Shown here: positions 1 to 5,877 of the stretch, piece by piece
Layout of the letters: each line of letters opens with the position of its first letter
Numbering within the stretch: the first letter of the stretch is position 1
Position numbers and translations under genes: made by a program
Origin: Boseongicola sp. SB0675_bin_26
GTDB lineage: Bacteria > Pseudomonadota > Alphaproteobacteria > Rhodobacterales > Rhodobacteraceae
NCBI GenBank assembly: GCA_009843725.1
Contig: VYCX01000515.1
Location: forward strand, 1-7,412
Direction: 5' to 3'
Length of the DNA stretch: 7,412 bases
The notes under the pieces: generated by a model
What the model saw: the letters and a program-made list of their open reading frames with translations, nothing else
Told to the model about the DNA's origin: nothing
Databases searched by the model: none

Positions 1-1
1 G

Positions 2-124
2 GCGTTTTCGGCCACCGGCGGCGACCCGTTCTTCCTGTTCTCGAGCTGGATTGCCGTCGCGTTCATGGCGGGCGCTGTCGCCATCATCGTCATCACGGTC
101 CGCAAACGTCGAGGTTCCGCATGA
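2..124 (+). CDS. C-terminal end of an unidentified membrane protein (partial)
   Basis: The frame opens at the left edge and ends in TGA at 122-124, giving about 40 visible residues. It contains one clear hydrophobic helix (WIAVAFMAGAVAIIVITV) followed directly by a basic tail (RKRRGSA). A hydrophobic helix plus positive cytoplasmic end is what the last transmembrane segment of an inner-membrane protein looks like. The stop overlaps the start of the next gene in an ATGA, so it belongs to the same operon as the MBL hydrolase and sulfatase. A transporter permease would suit that context, but this is inference: too little is visible to name a family. Confidence 0.7.
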   Translation, partial: AFSATGGDPFFLFSSWIAVAFMAGAVAIIVITVRKRRGSA

Positions 125-972
125 AAGTCACCCTGCTTGGCACCGGCTCGCCGGAAGCGCATGTCTCGCGCGCCTCTTCGGGATATCTTGTCGAGGCAGG
201 CGATGACACGCTTCTCCTTGACTGCGGTGGCGGCGTCTTTGACCGTTTGCTGCAATCCGGACGAGCACCAGGCGCCATTACGCATCTTGTCTTCTCGCAT
301 CTCCATTCGGACCACATGATGGACTACGCAAGACTGGTTCACGCTCGTTGGGATGCCGGAGCCGAAGACCTCGGCGTCTGGGGCCCGGCACCGCTTGCGG
401 AAGTGACAAGGAGGTACTTCGGACCCGGCGGCGCGCTGTCCTTTGACCTGGTTGCACGAACGGAACTGCCCCAAAGCAAGAAGGTCTGGCAGGAACGAGG
501 CGGTGCCCTTCCGCGACCCTGGCCCGACCCCAGGGTGACGGAATTGCGCCCGCCATCCCAGGTCAGCGGGAACGGCTGGACACTGAGAGCGATCGAGGTG
601 CCGCACGCGCAGCCGTTTCTCGCCTGTCTCGGGTTTCGCATCGAATCCGGCGGCAAGTCGGTCGTCTACGCAGGAGACAGCGGTCATTCGCCGGAGCTGG
701 AAGCGTTGATCAAGGATGCCGACCTGCTGATTCACTGGTGCTACCGCTTGAGCCACGAGCCCGCCCCCGATCCGGAATTCGCCGCCACGTGTCCCGGCCA
801 TCTCGAAACCGCGGGACTTGCCGAGCGCGCCGGCGTCAAGCATCTGGTCCTGACCCATTGGCGCGTGCGACACGACAAGGAAGAGGTGTTGAACAGCGTT
901 CGCAAGGACGTGGCCGCATGCTACTCTGGCCGCTTCACCATTGCCCACGACCTCACGGAGATCGTTCCATGA
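121..972 (+). CDS. MBL-fold metallo-hydrolase, RNase Z/AtsA-like
   Basis: A 283-residue protein of the metallo-beta-lactamase superfamily. It opens with MKVTLLGTGSPEA, the beginning typical of RNase Z-like members, and carries the metal-binding HxHxDH motif as HLHSDH at residues 60-65. Further probable ligands are H162 (in VPHAQPF), D186 (in YAGDSGHS) and H246 (in VLTHW), so the dinuclear zinc site looks complete. No signal peptide is visible, so it is probably cytoplasmic. GAGG at 111-114, six bases before the ATG, supports this start, which overlaps the preceding stop; its own stop overlaps the sulfatase start. Members annotated as AtsA-type arylsulfatases and as tRNA 3' processing enzymes share this architecture. 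Next to a sulfatase, a catabolic hydrolase is more likely than a tRNA-processing enzyme, but the substrate is unknown. Confidence 0.9.
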   Translation: MKVTLLGTGSPEAHVSRASSGYLVEAGDDTLLLDCGGGVFDRLLQSGRAPGAITHLVFSHLHSDHMMDYARLVHARWDAGAEDLGVWGPAPLAEVTRRYFGPGGALSFDLVARTELPQSKKVWQERGGALPRPWPDPRVTELRPPSQVSGNGWTLRAIEVPHAQPFLACLGFRIESGGKSVVYAGDSGHSPELEALIKDADLLIHWCYRLSHEPAPDPEFAATCPGHLETAGLAERAGVKHLVLTHWRVRHDKEEVLNSVRKDVAACYSGRFTIAHDLTEIVP

Positions 973-2513
973 CCAAGCGCCCGAACATCCTCCTGATCAC
1001 GTCCGACCAGCATCGCCCGGACTGCTTCGGCTTCGCGGAACGGAACATCAAGACCCCGAATCTCGACCGTCTGGCCCGGGAGGGAACGCGCTTCGACTGC
1101 GCGATCACGCCAAACGTCCTTTGCCAGCCGGCGCGCGCATCGATCCTGACGGGCATGCTGCCGCTCACGCATGGCGTGACGGACAACAGGATCAGCCTTG
1201 ACGCAAAACTCGGCGAAAGCGGTTGGGGCCGGGTCCTGTCGGACAACGGCTACGTGACCGGGCTGATCGGCAAGGCGCATTTCGGAAGCGACCCGAAGGC
1301 AACCGAGTGGGGCGCGCCCGAAAGCCGGAGCGACAGCCGCAACTTTCCGGATGACTGGCACGGCCCCTACATGGGCCTCGATCACATGGACCTCCTTCTG
1401 ATCGGGCACTGGCACCCGCTTCTTCCCTGCGAACGGCCTCCCGGCGGGCACCAGTTCGAACGCTGGTTTCATGGTCACAAGGACGCCTGGAAGCGCTGGG
1501 CCACAGACAGCAGGACCGGCGAGGACGCGCGGTACGGAACCGTTGCGGCGCAGACATGGTCATCGGACCTGCCGCCCGAATGGCACGCGACGACCTGGGT
1601 CACCGACAAGGCGCAGGAGTTCCTCCGGTCTGCAGATCCGGATCAGCCTTTCTGTACATGGGTCTCGTACCCCGACCCGCATCACCCGTTCGACTGCCCG
1701 GCGCCGTGGTCCGAAATGTACGACCCCGCCACCATCGACATCAGCCCCACGCACAAACGCGACCTTGACCGCCGGCCCTGGTGGCACAGGGCGGCACTGG
1801 AGAACCGGCCCCAGGAAGAGAATCCGCAGGTACAGAGACTGCGGGAGGAATACTCCCGCATCCTGCCCCAGACGGACGACCAGCTGGCGGCCATGACGGC
1901 CAACTACTACGGCATGATCTCCTTCATCGACGACGGGGTCGGGCGCATCCTGGACACCCTGCGGGAAACCGGGCTCGACGAGAACACGATCGTCGTCTTC
2001 ACGGCCGACCACGGGGAGCTCCTCGGGGACCACGGACTCTACCTGAAGGGCCCGACGCACTACGACGGCCTGCTCCGCGTGGGGCTGGTCATGCGCGGCC
2101 CCGGGATCCCGGAGAGCCACAGGATAGCCGATCCCGTCTCCACGCTGGACCTGGCGGCCACCTTCTACGACTGGGCGGGAGTCAACCGGCCCGAAGGAAT
2201 CGAGAGCCGCTCGCTGGTGCCCGTGATCGAAGGCCGCGAGAGGCGCGAACTCGCGTACAACGAGTGGGACCTCGGTCCGGCGCGCTGCGGCGTCGAGCTG
2301 AAGCTCCGCACGTTGCGCACGAACCGGCACAGGATCACGGTCGACCTGATTTCCGGCGCGGGAGAGCTGTACGACCTTGAGACCGATCCGTTTGAGATGA
2401 CGAATCTCTTCGACGAACCGGCGCATCAGGGCACGGTCGGCCAGCTGACAGTCATGATTCCCGACAGGGCGCAAGCGACGTGGAGCGCGGAGCGGGAGGT
2501 CCACAACCTCTGA
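969..2513 (+). CDS. Sulfatase-family hydrolase (formylglycine type)
   Basis: A 514-residue alkaline-phosphatase-superfamily sulfatase. The N-terminal strand RPNILLITSDQ supplies a metal ligand (D13). The CxPxR signature is C52-Q-P-A-R56 followed by ASILTG, so C52 should be oxidised to formylglycine by a separate maturation enzyme. Other family landmarks are GKAHFG (K102, H104), DPHHPF (235-240), TADHGE (D347, H348) and LKG (K360). The C-terminal ELYDLETDPFEMTNL (466-480) is the usual sulfatase closing motif. The length is normal. The open frame extends upstream to 738, but the start chosen is ATG 969: GGAG at 957-960 lies eight bases before it, it overlaps the MBL stop as ATGA, and family homology begins here. 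No signal peptide is visible, so the enzyme is probably cytoplasmic and acts on an imported compound. Sulfate ester hydrolysis is the likely reaction; a phosphonate monoester hydrolase activity cannot be excluded. Confidence 0.93.
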   Translation: MTKRPNILLITSDQHRPDCFGFAERNIKTPNLDRLAREGTRFDCAITPNVLCQPARASILTGMLPLTHGVTDNRISLDAKLGESGWGRVLSDNGYVTGLIGKAHFGSDPKATEWGAPESRSDSRNFPDDWHGPYMGLDHMDLLLIGHWHPLLPCERPPGGHQFERWFHGHKDAWKRWATDSRTGEDARYGTVAAQTWSSDLPPEWHATTWVTDKAQEFLRSADPDQPFCTWVSYPDPHHPFDCPAPWSEMYDPATIDISPTHKRDLDRRPWWHRAALENRPQEENPQVQRLREEYSRILPQTDDQLAAMTANYYGMISFIDDGVGRILDTLRETGLDENTIVVFTADHGELLGDHGLYLKGPTHYDGLLRVGLVMRGPGIPESHRIADPVSTLDLAATFYDWAGVNRPEGIESRSLVPVIEGRERRELAYNEWDLGPARCGVELKLRTLRTNRHRITVDLISGAGELYDLETDPFEMTNLFDEPAHQGTVGQLTVMIPDRAQATWSAEREVHNL

Positions 2514-2691
2514 TTGCGCCCAGGCAATGGACTTTCGATACATGGCATTACAAGCCTGACGCCCGAGGATTCAGCTGACGGAGCCGGAAACGGCGTATTC
2601 GCCACCTCCATCGTTCACTTCTGATTCTCGGAAGATACGAAAGCCGCAATCGCAGTACCGCAGAGAGCCTCGCTTCATCAAGAGTCGCCTT

Positions 2692-2712
2692 TGAGGGTCA
2701 ATTTGTCCCTCA
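2692..2712. repeat. Inverted repeat 1 upstream of abiEi
   Basis: TGAGGG (2692-2697) and CCCTCA (2707-2712) form a perfect 6-bp inverted repeat around a 9-base centre. It overlaps the proposed -35 element of the antitoxin gene. It has no T-run on the plus strand, so it is unlikely to be the sulfatase terminator. The rest of the 230-base gap (2514-2743) shows only a small GCCG-GAAA-CGGC hairpin at 2583-2594. Confidence 0.4.
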
Positions 2713-2743
2713 GGGCGTCCGAAATATGAGGTAAACTTCGGAC
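2703..2743 (+). promoter_or_regulatory. Putative abiEi promoter with inverted-repeat operator
   Basis: A perfect 7-bp inverted repeat, GTCCGAA (2717-2723) and TTCGGAC (2737-2743), brackets 13 bases and ends immediately before the ATG at 2744. A possible promoter lies across it: TTGTCC (2703-2708), a 16-base gap, then TATGAG (2725-2730). The GAGG at 2728-2731 is the only ribosome-binding-like sequence and sits 12 bases from the start, so the transcript may have a very short leader. AbiEi antitoxins are known to repress their own operon by binding inverted repeats in the promoter, and the position of this repeat fits that role. The -35/-10 assignment is by eye. Confidence 0.45.
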
Positions 2744-3409
2744 ATGTCAGACGGCGTAAGACCAACGACTTTGCCCGCTCGGATCCTTGATCGGATCAGT
2801 GCCGAACCAACAAAGGTTTGGGCACCGGGAGATTTTGCGGACCTCGGTTCGCGTGAGGCTGTTGACAAGGCGCTCCAGCGGCTGGCCAAGTCAGGCGAGC
2901 TTCGCCGCATCGAACGTGGCCTGTACGACAAACCGAGACCCAACAAGTTGACCGGGAAACCGTCGGCACCAGACTATCGTGCTGTCATCGAAGCTGTTGC
3001 GCGGCGCGACAAGGCTCGCTTTGTCGTGGACGGAATGACCGCCGCCAACACTCTCGGACTGACGAACGCCGTTCCAGCCAAGATCGAAGTCCTGGTCGAC
3101 GCCCGTCTGAAACCCATCAAGCCAGGCAACCAAGAAATCGTCTTCAAGCATGCTGCGCCCAGCCGTCTCTATTGGGCAGGGCGTCCCGGCATGTATCTTG
3201 TTCAGGCTCTGCGCTGGGTCCACGACACCATGCAAAGTGAGACCGAACGCTCAATGGTCGATCGAACCGTTCGAAAGCTGCTGGCCGACAAGAAGAATGG
3301 GCCAAAGCTCACCGAAGATCTTCGCATCGGCTTTTCGGCCATGCCGATCTGGATGCAGGACATTTTGCGCAAACCGGTCATGTCAGCAGGTACGGCGAGA
3401 AGCACATGA
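2744..3409 (+). CDS. AbiEi-like type IV antitoxin (DUF6088-like)
   Basis: A 221-residue protein recognised by overall pattern as an AbiEi-like antitoxin of the group often labelled DUF6088. Residues about 11-62 form a winged-helix DNA-binding domain ending in the characteristic RIERGLYDKP (55-64). The rest is the AbiEi C-terminal domain, with landmarks DGMTAANTLGLTNAVPAKIE (96-115), FKHAAPSRLYW (134-144) and a C-terminal helical region. In this family the antitoxin opposes its nucleotidyltransferase toxin without forming a stable complex, and represses the operon. Its stop overlaps the toxin start as ATGA, the normal order and coupling for abiE pairs. Codon choice looks less GC-biased than in the sulfatase upstream, consistent with acquisition by transfer. 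The gene appears intact although its partner is truncated, leaving it probably an orphan repressor. Confidence 0.82.
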   Translation: MSDGVRPTTLPARILDRISAEPTKVWAPGDFADLGSREAVDKALQRLAKSGELRRIERGLYDKPRPNKLTGKPSAPDYRAVIEAVARRDKARFVVDGMTAANTLGLTNAVPAKIEVLVDARLKPIKPGNQEIVFKHAAPSRLYWAGRPGMYLVQALRWVHDTMQSETERSMVDRTVRKLLADKKNGPKLTEDLRIGFSAMPIWMQDILRKPVMSAGTARST

Positions 3410-3813
3410 CCACAGACGCGTTCATCGATGTCATTTGTGCGGAGCCGGCCGGCCACACAGATCTCTTTCTCACGACGACCCGGCGCCTTGGCGCCCCCCA
3501 GATCAACATCGAGAAGGACTTCTGGGTGTGCTGGACGTTGAACACTCTCTACCATCGCCTTCCCAAGGGCGGTCCGCGTCTTCTTTTCAAAGGCGGCAAA
3601 TCGCAGTCAAAGGCCCAAGGCCTCATCAACACGTTCTCGGAGGACATTGACGTCACCGTCTTCCGGGATGATCCCGGTCACTCGGGAAGCACGGCTGAGA
3701 TCGCTGCACGTTCCAACAAGAAGCGCAAGGCTGCCCCAGAACACTTGATGGCGTCTTGGCAGTGGACTTCCGGCGCATTGCGTTCCAAACCTGACGCACG
3801 GGTGTTCACCTGA
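3406..3813 (+). pseudogene. Truncated AbiEii-like nucleotidyltransferase toxin
   Basis: The 135-residue frame begins with recognisable AbiEii/AbiGii toxin sequence: EKDFWVCWTL (36-45), LLFKGGKSQSKA (59-70) and FSEDIDVTVFRDD (77-89). D80 and D82 are the probable metal-binding pair of the nucleotidyltransferase motif. Family members are normally around 300 residues. Here the resemblance fades after SNKKRKA (about residue 109, near 3732), and the last 26 residues look unrelated before the TGA at 3811-3813. The region that should carry the remaining conserved motifs and helical domain is absent from all frames I inspected downstream. The motif usually reads GGTSLSK; here it is GGKSQSK (K65, Q67), an additional departure in the active-site loop. 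The start overlaps the antitoxin stop (ATGA); Shine-Dalgarno-like sequence is weak (GCGAGA, 3395-3400). I judge this an inactivated toxin. A short functional variant is possible but unlikely. Confidence 0.75.
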
Positions 3814-4054
3814 CAGAAACAGACATGGCGTATTCGACCCAGTTTCATGATCACGGCGTTGCAGGCTTCGTGCGCGGATCGGGAATCGCGCGACCGGACT
3901 TGAAGGTCGGCGTCGCCAGGATGCGCGAGGCGCCTGAGACCGGACATTCGGAGTTCGATCCGGGGTTTTCAGAAAGCTGCTTTGGCCACGTCCGCTCGGA
4001 GCTCTCCAGACGCAGACGCATCGTCACTGCACTTGCCCTTGTGCAGGTCGCGAC
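3736..4054. other. Unassigned sequence between truncated toxin and threonine aldolase
   Basis: About 320 bases begin where AbiEii homology ends and run to the threonine aldolase start. The longest plus-strand frame with an ATG is 3825-4058 (77 residues, beginning MAYSTQFHDHG), whose stop overlaps the aldolase start as ATGA. It has no good ribosome-binding site (CAGAAACAGAC precedes it) and no domain I recognise, and its residue pattern is not convincingly protein-like. A minus-strand frame at 3678-3947 is equally open and equally unrecognised. No terminal inverted repeats, target duplication or transposase motif were seen. The sharp change next to a truncated gene suggests a deletion junction or inserted fragment. 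It must also contain, or pass on, transcription for the aldolase gene. Confidence 0.4.
4027..4054 (+). promoter_or_regulatory. Inverted repeat and palindrome at the threonine aldolase ribosome-binding site
   Basis: CTGCAC (4027-4032) and GTGCAG (4041-4046) form a perfect 6-bp stem with an 8-base loop. The ribosome-binding AGG (4045-4047) partly lies in the 3' arm, seven bases before the ATG at 4055. It is followed directly by the 8-bp palindrome GTCGCGAC (4047-4054). The hairpin could restrict access of ribosomes to the start, but this is inference from short repeats in GC-rich DNA and may be coincidence. Confidence 0.25.
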
Positions 4055-5122
4055 ATGAGCGATCGCTCAGGTTTTCCCCGGTTGGCGAATTCGATTGCGC
4101 CACGGCTGGATCTGAGAAGCGACACCGTCACCCAGCCGGACGAGGGCATGCGCCGCGCGATGTACGAAGCCGAACTGGGCGACGATGTCTACGGCGAAGA
4201 TCCCAGCGTCAATCGCCTTGAGGAAACGGTCGCCGAGCGCCTAGGGAAGGATGCCGCGCTGTTCGTCTCCAGCGGGACAATGGGTAACCTGACGGCGCTT
4301 CTCGCCCATTGCGGGCGCGGAGAAGAAGTCATTGTCGGTCGCGGATATCATGTTGTCGCCTACGAGGCCGCCGGCAGTTCGGTTCTTGGCGGCATCGCCA
4401 TCTGCACGATTCCGGTCGAGGCCGATGGATGCCTGTCGCCCGACCGGATCTCTGCGCAAGTGAAGCCAGACGACAGTCACATGCCAGTAAGTCGATTGGT
4501 AGGCCTCGAGAACACGCACAACGGAAAGGCGGTGGCCTTGGATCGCTTGGCTGCTTGCGCCGACGCGGCCCGGTCCGCCGGGCTTTCGGTCCATCTGGAC
4601 GGCGCACGGCTCTTCAACGCGGTCACGGCCCTCGGTTGCGCAGAGCATGATCTTTCCGACCTTGTCGACACCGTTTCGCTCTGCCTTTCAAAGGGACTTG
4701 GTACGCCAGCGGGCTCGGTGCTGACCGGGCCGTCGGACCTCATCGAACGCGCGCGGAGGTATCGCAAGATGCTGGGAGGCGGCATGCGTCAGTCAGGCAT
4801 CCTGGCGTCAGCTGGCCTCTACGCCCTTGAGCACAACGTGGAGCGGCTTGCCGAAGACCACCTCAGGGCAGCACGCCTTGCGGCCGTGCTGGAGGAGGTC
4901 GGGGCTGGCGCTGTCGAACAAGCGACCAACATGGTTTTCCTTACGCCGCGTGACGGACTGAACGACGCGTTCCGAGCGCACATGGCCGGGTGCGGTGTTG
5001 TCGTGGGCGGTGGCTCGATCGGCTCGATCCGGATGGTGCTTCACAAGGACATCGACGACCTAGGGATTGAAGGCATTCTTGCCGGGATTCTCGATTTCTT
5101 CGGACATTTCCCAGGGCATTGA
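4055..5122 (+). CDS. Low-specificity L-threonine aldolase
   Basis: A complete 355-residue fold-type I PLP enzyme of the threonine aldolase/beta-eliminating lyase family. It cleaves L-threonine and L-allo-threonine to glycine and acetaldehyde in the cytoplasm. Landmarks in order are the N-terminal LDLRSDTVTQP (18-28), GDDVYGEDPSVN (42-53), the cofactor phosphate-binding loop SSGTMGN (72-78), the probable ring-stacking H99, ENTHN (152-156), HLDGARLFN (180-188) with D182 contacting the PLP nitrogen, and the Schiff-base lysine K213 in SLCLSKGLGTPAG. R326 in SIRMVLHKD is the likely substrate carboxylate contact. Length is normal and nothing is missing. ATG 4055 is preceded by AGG at seven bases. 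The gene is not functionally related to the toxin-antitoxin remnants upstream; its promoter may lie in the unassigned sequence before it. No clear terminator follows. Confidence 0.93.
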   Translation: MSDRSGFPRLANSIAPRLDLRSDTVTQPDEGMRRAMYEAELGDDVYGEDPSVNRLEETVAERLGKDAALFVSSGTMGNLTALLAHCGRGEEVIVGRGYHVVAYEAAGSSVLGGIAICTIPVEADGCLSPDRISAQVKPDDSHMPVSRLVGLENTHNGKAVALDRLAACADAARSAGLSVHLDGARLFNAVTALGCAEHDLSDLVDTVSLCLSKGLGTPAGSVLTGPSDLIERARRYRKMLGGGMRQSGILASAGLYALEHNVERLAEDHLRAARLAAVLEEVGAGAVEQATNMVFLTPRDGLNDAFRAHMAGCGVVVGGGSIGSIRMVLHKDIDDLGIEGILAGILDFFGHFPGH

Positions 5123-5743
5123 GCAGCTTCTCCGGACAGGCCCAGTCCCTGCACTCGCCTTGCATTCGATCTCGTGGCTGAATATGTCTTGCTCCCGCTT
5201 CTCGAACAAGTCGCGAACCCCACGAGAAACCGCCCGGCAACGCATTTGCCGTTCTCCTGACCGCCTTTCAGGTTGCAGCCGATCTCAACGAGGCCCCGAC
5301 ATCCGGGCCTTGGTCGAGTCGGATCTCGGGAACGGGTTCAGAGTCACCAAATTTGCCATCAACGCCGAGGAGATCCGGCGCGACGACGGACACCGTCTGG
5401 TCGGAAAGCCCCTTGAGCTGGGCGATACCGTGCCGGGATTCGAGAGCGCCGTCGCGGTGTACAGTGACGACCGCTGGACTGTCGAAGTCAGCTTGCTCGA
5501 CCTGCAATTGCCGGGCGGACGTCCGTTTTAGGAATTCCGCAGTCCGGGCACCGTAGCTCTCGAGGCGGGCACCGATCTTGTTGATCGGATCCTGGCGCCG
5601 CGCGAGGTCGCGTTCCGGAACGCCGAGGCGCTTCGTGTTCAGGATGCGCAAATCGAGAAGATCGAGACCGCAGCGCCGCCTTGCCCATGTTGCCCTAGGC
5701 CGCAGACCGCTTGCGCTCAGGAAACCGGCAGTCTAAACGCAAG
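5123..5743. pseudogene. Gene-free stretch with coding-like, probably decayed sequence
   Basis: No intact gene is convincing in these roughly 620 bases. On the plus strand three fragments look protein-like in different frames: LAFDLVAEYVLLPLLEQVAN (about 5157-5216), PPGNAFAVLLTAFQVAADLN (about 5230-5289), and a longer stretch from about 5300 to 5690 in the frame that reads through the TAG at 5529-5531. The last includes DDRWTVEVSLLDLQLPG before the stop and DLVDRILAPREVAFRNAEAL after it, and its codons have the G-first, C/G-third pattern of GC-rich genes. Two frame changes and one in-frame stop would make this a pseudogene. I do not recognise the family. The minus strand is also open at 5268-5651 (127 residues, TTG start), so the coding strand is uncertain and the coding signal could be a GC-content artefact. 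Confidence 0.35.
5711..5738 (+). promoter_or_regulatory. Possible tRNA-Thr promoter
   Basis: TTGCGC (5711-5716) and CTAAAC (5733-5738) are separated by 16 bases and could be -35 and -10 elements. Transcription would then begin near 5744-5746, just before the mature tRNA 5' end at 5752, leaving a short leader for RNase P to remove. The match to consensus is modest and was judged by eye. Confidence 0.35.
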
Positions 5744-5759
5744 GCCGCATTGCCGCATT
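5744..5759 (+). repeat. Tandem 8-bp repeat at the tRNA 5' end
   Basis: GCCGCATT occurs twice without a gap, at 5744-5751 and 5752-5759. The second copy is the 5' acceptor strand of the tRNA plus its first unpaired base. The first copy lies in the presumed leader and could in principle pair with the 3' acceptor strand in its place. Confidence 0.85.
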
Positions 5760-5827
5760 AGCTCAGCTGGTAGAGCAATCGCTTCGTAAGCGATGGGTCG
5801 GGGGTTCAAGTCCCTCATGCGGCACCA
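5752..5827 (+). tRNA. tRNA-Thr, anticodon CGU
   Basis: The 76 bases fold into a complete cloverleaf. The acceptor strands GCCGCAT (5752-5758) and ATGCGGC (5817-5823) pair perfectly, followed by discriminator A and an encoded CCA (5825-5827). The D stem is GCTC/GAGC (5761-5764, 5773-5776). The anticodon stem ATCGC/GCGAT (5778-5782, 5790-5794) encloses the loop TTCGTAA, with anticodon CGT at 5785-5787 reading ACG threonine codons. The T arm GGGGG/CCCTC has one G-U pair and the loop TTCAAGT. It is convergent with hemY, with 36 bases between them. No copy of its 3' half was seen elsewhere in the window, so there is no direct sign of an integrated element bounded by this tRNA. Confidence 0.97.
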
Positions 5828-5857
5828 GGCTTCCTCTGCCAGATTCCAGGCATCCTT

Positions 5858-5877
5858 GCGGCATCACCTCATGCTGC
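5858..5877. terminator. Possible hairpin between tRNA-Thr and hemY
   Basis: GCGGCAT (5858-5864) and ATGCTGC (5871-5877) can form a 7-bp stem with one G-U pair (in the plus-strand RNA) and a 6-base loop. It covers the hemY stop codon (TCA at 5864-5866 on the plus strand) and lies 30 bases past the tRNA. It has no T-run on either side, so it would be an atypical terminator at best. Confidence 0.2.

Noticed and set aside
738..968. Upstream extension of the sulfatase frame to an ATG at 738
   Set aside because: It lies wholly inside the MBL gene, has no sulfatase homology and no suitable ribosome-binding site, while ATG 969 has GGAG at eight bases and the ATGA overlap.
1560..2543. 327-residue minus-strand open frame opposite the sulfatase
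   Set aside because: It mirrors a clearly recognised sulfatase gene; long antisense frames are common in GC-rich genes and no family motif is seen.
2583..2594. GCCG-GAAA-CGGC hairpin as terminator of the sulfatase operon
   Set aside because: Only four base pairs and no following T-run.
2571..2765. 64-residue minus-strand frame in the gap before abiEi
   Set aside because: It runs over the antitoxin promoter and start, has no recognised domain, and its CxC residues alone do not make a zinc-binding case.
5067..5531. 154-residue plus-strand frame starting inside the aldolase gene as an intact CDS
   Set aside because: The first third overlaps the aldolase out of frame, there is no ribosome-binding site, and the coding-like part continues past its stop, so a decayed gene fits better.
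5805..5827. tRNA 3' end as an attachment site of an integrated element
   Set aside because: No second copy of the tRNA 3' sequence and no integrase are visible in the window.
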